NCBI RefSeq assembly: GCF_023278045.1
Contig: NZ_CP056783.1
Coordinates: 248,001-312,000, forward strand
DNA length: 64,000 nt
Direction of reading: 5' to 3'
DNA from: Flavobacterium sp. K5-23
Lineage (GTDB): Bacteria > Bacteroidota > Bacteroidia > Flavobacteriales > Flavobacteriaceae
Each line of letters begins with the position of its first letter. The first letter of the stretch is position 1. Positions 60,783 to 64,000 of the stretch are shown here, one piece after another. The notes below the pieces were generated by a model. It was given only the letters and a program-made list of their open reading frames with translations. It ran no database searches and was not told the origin of the DNA. Position numbers and translations under genes: made by a program.

Positions 60783-63389
60783 TTACTTTTTAGTAAGCAT
60801 TCTTTTTATCTCATTTAGCTTCATCATTGCTTCTATAGGCGTCAATGTATTTATGTCAAGATTTAAAATTTCCTCTTTAATCTCTTCTAACAATGGATCG
60901 TCTAAATTGAAAAAACTCATTTGCATTTCATCCTTTTCTGCTTTGATTCCGCTTAACACTTCACTCGAATGGTCTTTCTCCAGTTTCTTTAATAGTTTTT
61001 GCGCTTTTAGAATAACAGTTTGCGGCATTCCAGCCATTTTCGCCACATGTATTCCAAAACTATGCGCACTCCCTCCTTTGACTAATTTTCGAACAAAAAG
61101 TACCGTATCTTTTAATTCTTTTACCGCCACGTTATAATTTTGAATCCTTGGCAAGGTCTCACTCATTTCATTCAGCTCATGATAATGGGTAGCAAACAAG
61201 GTTTTAGGCCTTGAAGGATGATCGTGTAAAAATTCTGCAATGGCCCAAGCAATCGAAATTCCATCATAAGTACTTGTCCCTCTACCTATTTCGTCTAGCA
61301 ACACTAAGCTTCTGTCGGAAATATTATTCAAGATGGAAGCCGTCTCATTCATTTCGACCATAAAAGTAGATTCACCCATCGAAATATTATCTGAAGCCCC
61401 TACTCTTGTGAATATCTTGTCTACAATCCCCATCTTAACACTGTCAGCAGGCACAAAACTTCCCATTTGAGCCAAAAGCACAATCAAAGCAGTTTGACGC
61501 AATATAGCCGACTTACCAGACATATTAGGTCCTGTAATCATAATTAATTGCTGGGCTTCCCTGTCTAAAAACACATCATTAGAAATATACGGTGTTCCTA
61601 CTGGCAATTGTTTTTCGATAACAGGATGCCTTCCGTTTTTTATATCAAGTTCAAATGTTTCGTCTAATTCTGGGCAAACATATTTATTTTCTATTGCTAA
61701 TTGCGTAAACGAGCACAAACAGTCTAATTGAGCCACTAAATTAGCATTCAACTGTACCGGCTTTATATAAGTGGTAATCCAAGCAACTAATTGCTCAAAT
61801 AATTCGGATTCTATTTTTTGTATTTTCTCTTCAGCGCCAAGAATTTTAGCTTCATACACTTTTAATTCCTCAGTGATATAACGCTCCGCATTGACAAGAG
61901 TTTGTTTTCTTATCCATTCTGGCGGCACCTTATCTTTATGCGTATTCCTAACTTCGATGTAATACCCAAAAACATTATTAAATGATATTTTCAAAGAGGT
62001 AATCCCTGTTCGTTGCGACTCTCTTGACTCAATTCCTTCTAAATAATCTTTACCCGAAGTTGAAATTGCGCGCAATTCATCTAATTCTTCATTGACCCCT
62101 TTAGCAATTGCATTCCCTTTGGAAATAGCAACTGGAGCGTCTTGATTTAAAGTGGCTTTAATCTTCTCACGCAATAAATCACAACTATGCAAACTATCTC
62201 CAATAATCTTTACCGCTTCTTGCGGGCTCTCTAAAGCCAATGCTTTTATAGGAATGATAGCGTCTAGAGATTCTTTTAGGTAAATCACTTCTCTAGGAGA
62301 AACTTTTCCCGCAGCGATTTTGGAAATCAGTCGCTCTAAATCGGAAATTTGCTTGATCTGATTTTGCATGCGCTTTAAAACCTCCTGGTTTTCTTTCAAA
62401 TAAGAAACAACCTGATGACGGCCTTGTATTTTAGCACAATCTTTTAGCGGCAAGGCTAACCAACGTTTTAACAAACGACCACCCATTGGCGAAAGCGTTC
62501 TATCAATAACATCCAGAAGAGTTACCGCATTAGGGTTATAACTATGATATAATTCGAGATTCCGAATCGTAAAGCGATCCATCCAAACATATGCGTTTTC
62601 AGCAATACGCTGAATTGAAGTTATGTGCTGTACCTTATTGTGCTGTGTTTCGGATAAATAATATAAAATAGCTCCCGAGGCAATAATCCCCTCTTTCAAC
62701 TCTTCGATACCAAAACCTTTTAAGGAAACAGTTTTAAAGTGCTTCGTTAAAATATCGAATGCATAATCTTCCTTATATATCCAATCTTCTAAATAAAAGC
62801 TATGGTAGTCGTCCCCGAAATTTTCTCGGAACTCGTTTTTATTATTCTTTTGAATTAAAACTTCACTTGGGCTAAAATTTTGAAGCAACTTATCAATATA
62901 CTCGGCATTCCCTTGAGCAGTAAGAAACTCCCCAGTTGATACATCCAAAAAAGAAATACCAATTGATTTATTAGCAAAATATACCGATGCTAAAAAATTA
63001 TTTGTTTTAGAATTCAACACCTCATCGTTCATAGAAACACCCGGCGTCACTAACTCAGTTACCCCACGCTTGACAATTGTCTTAGTCATTTTTGGGTCTT
63101 CAAGTTGGTCACAAATCGCTACACGAAGTCCAGCTTTAACCAGTTTAGGCAAGTACGTATTTATAGAATGATGTGGGAAACCAGCTAAGGCTGTTTCAGT
63201 CTCAGAGCCTGCTCCACGTTTAGTTAAGGTAATTCCAAGAATTTTAGAAGCCCTAACTGCATCATCTCCAAATGTTTCATAAAAATCACCCACACGAAAC
63301 AACAAACAAGCATCAGGATATTTCCTTTTGATTTCGTTATACTGCTTCATTAATGGTGTTTCCTTTACTACTTTGTCTTTAGCTGCCAA
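60783..63389 (-). CDS. mutS: DNA mismatch repair protein MutS (TTG start)
   Basis: This 868-residue protein recognises mismatches. The N-terminal domain has the mismatch-binding FxE motif in RVGDFYETFGDDAV. The ATPase domain has Walker A GPNMSGKSAILRQ, Walker B LVLLDEIGRGTSTYDG and ATHYHELNEM. The frame begins with TTG (residues AAKDKVVKETPLMKQYNEIKRK follow). That opening is what I expect of flavobacterial MutS, and no ATG lies upstream in frame before the gap. The first in-frame ATG is codon 14, which would remove the conserved stretch. No co-transcribed partner was seen. Confidence 0.95.
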   Translation of the reverse strand: MAAKDKVVKETPLMKQYNEIKRKYPDACLLFRVGDFYETFGDDAVRASKILGITLTKRGAGSETETALAGFPHHSINTYLPKLVKAGLRVAICDQLEDPKMTKTIVKRGVTELVTPGVSMNDEVLNSKTNNFLASVYFANKSIGISFLDVSTGEFLTAQGNAEYIDKLLQNFSPSEVLIQKNNKNEFRENFGDDYHSFYLEDWIYKEDYAFDILTKHFKTVSLKGFGIEELKEGIIASGAILYYLSETQHNKVQHITSIQRIAENAYVWMDRFTIRNLELYHSYNPNAVTLLDVIDRTLSPMGGRLLKRWLALPLKDCAKIQGRHQVVSYLKENQEVLKRMQNQIKQISDLERLISKIAAGKVSPREVIYLKESLDAIIPIKALALESPQEAVKIIGDSLHSCDLLREKIKATLNQDAPVAISKGNAIAKGVNEELDELRAISTSGKDYLEGIESRESQRTGITSLKISFNNVFGYYIEVRNTHKDKVPPEWIRKQTLVNAERYITEELKVYEAKILGAEEKIQKIESELFEQLVAWITTYIKPVQLNANLVAQLDCLCSFTQLAIENKYVCPELDETFELDIKNGRHPVIEKQLPVGTPYISNDVFLDREAQQLIMITGPNMSGKSAILRQTALIVLLAQMGSFVPADSVKMGIVDKIFTRVGASDNISMGESTFMVEMNETASILNNISDRSLVLLDEIGRGTSTYDGISIAWAIAEFLHDHPSRPKTLFATHYHELNEMSETLPRIQNYNVAVKELKDTVLFVRKLVKGGSAHSFGIHVAKMAGMPQTVILKAQKLLKKLEKDHSSEVLSGIKAEKDEMQMSFFNLDDPLLEEIKEEILNLDINTLTPIEAMMKLNEIKRMLTKK

Positions 63390-63517
63390 TTTAATTGTGG
63401 TTTTTAGATGTGAAAAATATCAGCGAATTTAAATATTTAATAATGGAAAAGTAAACTCTAAAAAAAAAATTAAAAAAATTTTATGCAAAAATTTAGATGT
63501 AATTTCAATATTTTCTA

Positions 63518-63525
63518 TAAATTTG
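63518..63525 (+). promoter_or_regulatory. -7 box of the DUF1573 gene promoter
   Basis: TAAATTTG matches TAnnTTTG, 26 nt before the ATG. Confidence 0.55.
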
Positions 63526-63551
63526 TTATTAATTAATAAAAAAAGACTGAA

Positions 63552-63998
63552 ATGAAAAAAATATTTTTACTAGCGATGCTTACTGTTTTAGGAGTTACAA
63601 CTTCTAATGCTCAAGAGACTACCAAAAAAATAAAAGCTGTTAAAGCTAAAGTTGCAAGAGTAGATGGCGCAGGAATGGTTTTTGCTTCAGAAACTATTGA
63701 TTACGGAACAGTTGCTTACAATTCTGACGGAAAACGTGAGTTTGTTTTCACAAACAACGGAACCAAGCCTTTAATTATCACAAATGCACAAGGATCTTGT
63801 GGATGTACAGTTCCTACTTACCCTAAAGAACCAATTGCTCCAGGAGCAAAAGGTGTTATTGGAGTAAAATATGACACTTCAAGAGCAGGACAAGCTTTTA
63901 CAAAAACAGTGACTTTGACTACAAATGCAGTAGATGAGCCAACAAAAACCCTTACTATTAAAGGAAATGTATTGGCTGCTGATGGTTCAAAAAGCTAA
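63552..63998 (+). CDS. DUF1573 exported protein
   Basis: This 148-residue protein has a signal peptide (MKKIFLLAMLTVLGVTTSNAQ). One DUF1573 domain covers about 40-140: ETIDYGTVAYNSDGKREFVFTNNGTKPLIITNAQGSCGCTVPTYPKEPIAPGAKG. The CGC segment and an immunoglobulin/ASH-like beta fold are the family hallmarks. The function is unknown; such proteins are often abundant envelope proteins in Bacteroidota. Confidence 0.9.
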   Translation: MKKIFLLAMLTVLGVTTSNAQETTKKIKAVKAKVARVDGAGMVFASETIDYGTVAYNSDGKREFVFTNNGTKPLIITNAQGSCGCTVPTYPKEPIAPGAKGVIGVKYDTSRAGQAFTKTVTLTTNAVDEPTKTLTIKGNVLAADGSKS

Positions 63999-64000
63999 AT

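Overview
The window looks like chromosomal DNA of a Flavobacteriaceae member, most likely Flavobacterium. Evidence: low GC; many intergenic TAnnTTTG boxes, the -7 element of Bacteroidota promoters; families largely confined to that phylum (type IX secretion Plug protein, DUF5916, DUF6702, DUF6370, S46 dipeptidyl-peptidase); and protein sequences that read like Flavobacterium orthologues. About 57 genes, four tRNAs and two copies of one IS3-family insertion sequence were recognised. No rRNA, CRISPR array, prophage or integrative element was seen.

Layout. 1-2.85 kb: a minus-strand unit of an ECF sigma factor, an overlapping single-pass membrane protein (probable anti-sigma) and a large secreted protein cut by the window edge. 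3-8.1 kb: housekeeping genes (polyprenyl synthetase, rlmN, O-methyltransferase, PAP2 phosphatase, tatA). 8.2-14 kb: an operon of four overlapping paralogous secreted proteins with a carboxypeptidase-regulatory-like domain, then DUF6702 and an M1 metallopeptidase. 14-21.6 kb: pepE, two identical tRNA-Gly genes with their own promoters and terminators, an L,D-transpeptidase-like protein, and a tandem pair of 800-residue CBM9/DUF5916 proteins. 21.7-29.2 kb: gpmI, then a TetR-ABC-HlyD-TolC export cassette whose ATPase has degenerate motifs, and a CxxS thioredoxin lipoprotein. 29.4-42.7 kb: map, methyltransferase, M16 protease, T9SS Plug, apaG, pruA, rsmG, desaturase, aminotransferase, purT. 43-45.5 kb: AraC regulator, DUF983, and a DUF6370-Crp pair. 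45.6-52.8 kb: two inverted IS copies flank a pirin-GNAT-OsmC-YjdI stress-type operon, a large membrane protein and fabD. 53-64 kb: galE, a DegT aminotransferase, waaA (surface glycan genes), a DPP11-like peptidase, a small lipoprotein, a YegP-like protein, a tRNA-Gly/tRNA-Leu unit, mutS (TTG start) and a DUF1573 protein.

The observations most worth a second look are: (1) the two IS copies, each with a different frameshift in orfB, so that neither encodes an intact transposase although a 1313-bp intact parent can be reconstructed; (2) the sigma/anti-sigma/secreted-barrel unit; (3) the export ATPase that keeps Walker A but has altered Q-loop, signature, Walker B and H-loop; (4) the expanding four-gene secreted paralogue array; (5) a 92-bp imperfect palindrome and a second hairpin-bearing repeat-like element between genes. 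Product names rest on motif and family recognition by eye; no database search was run.
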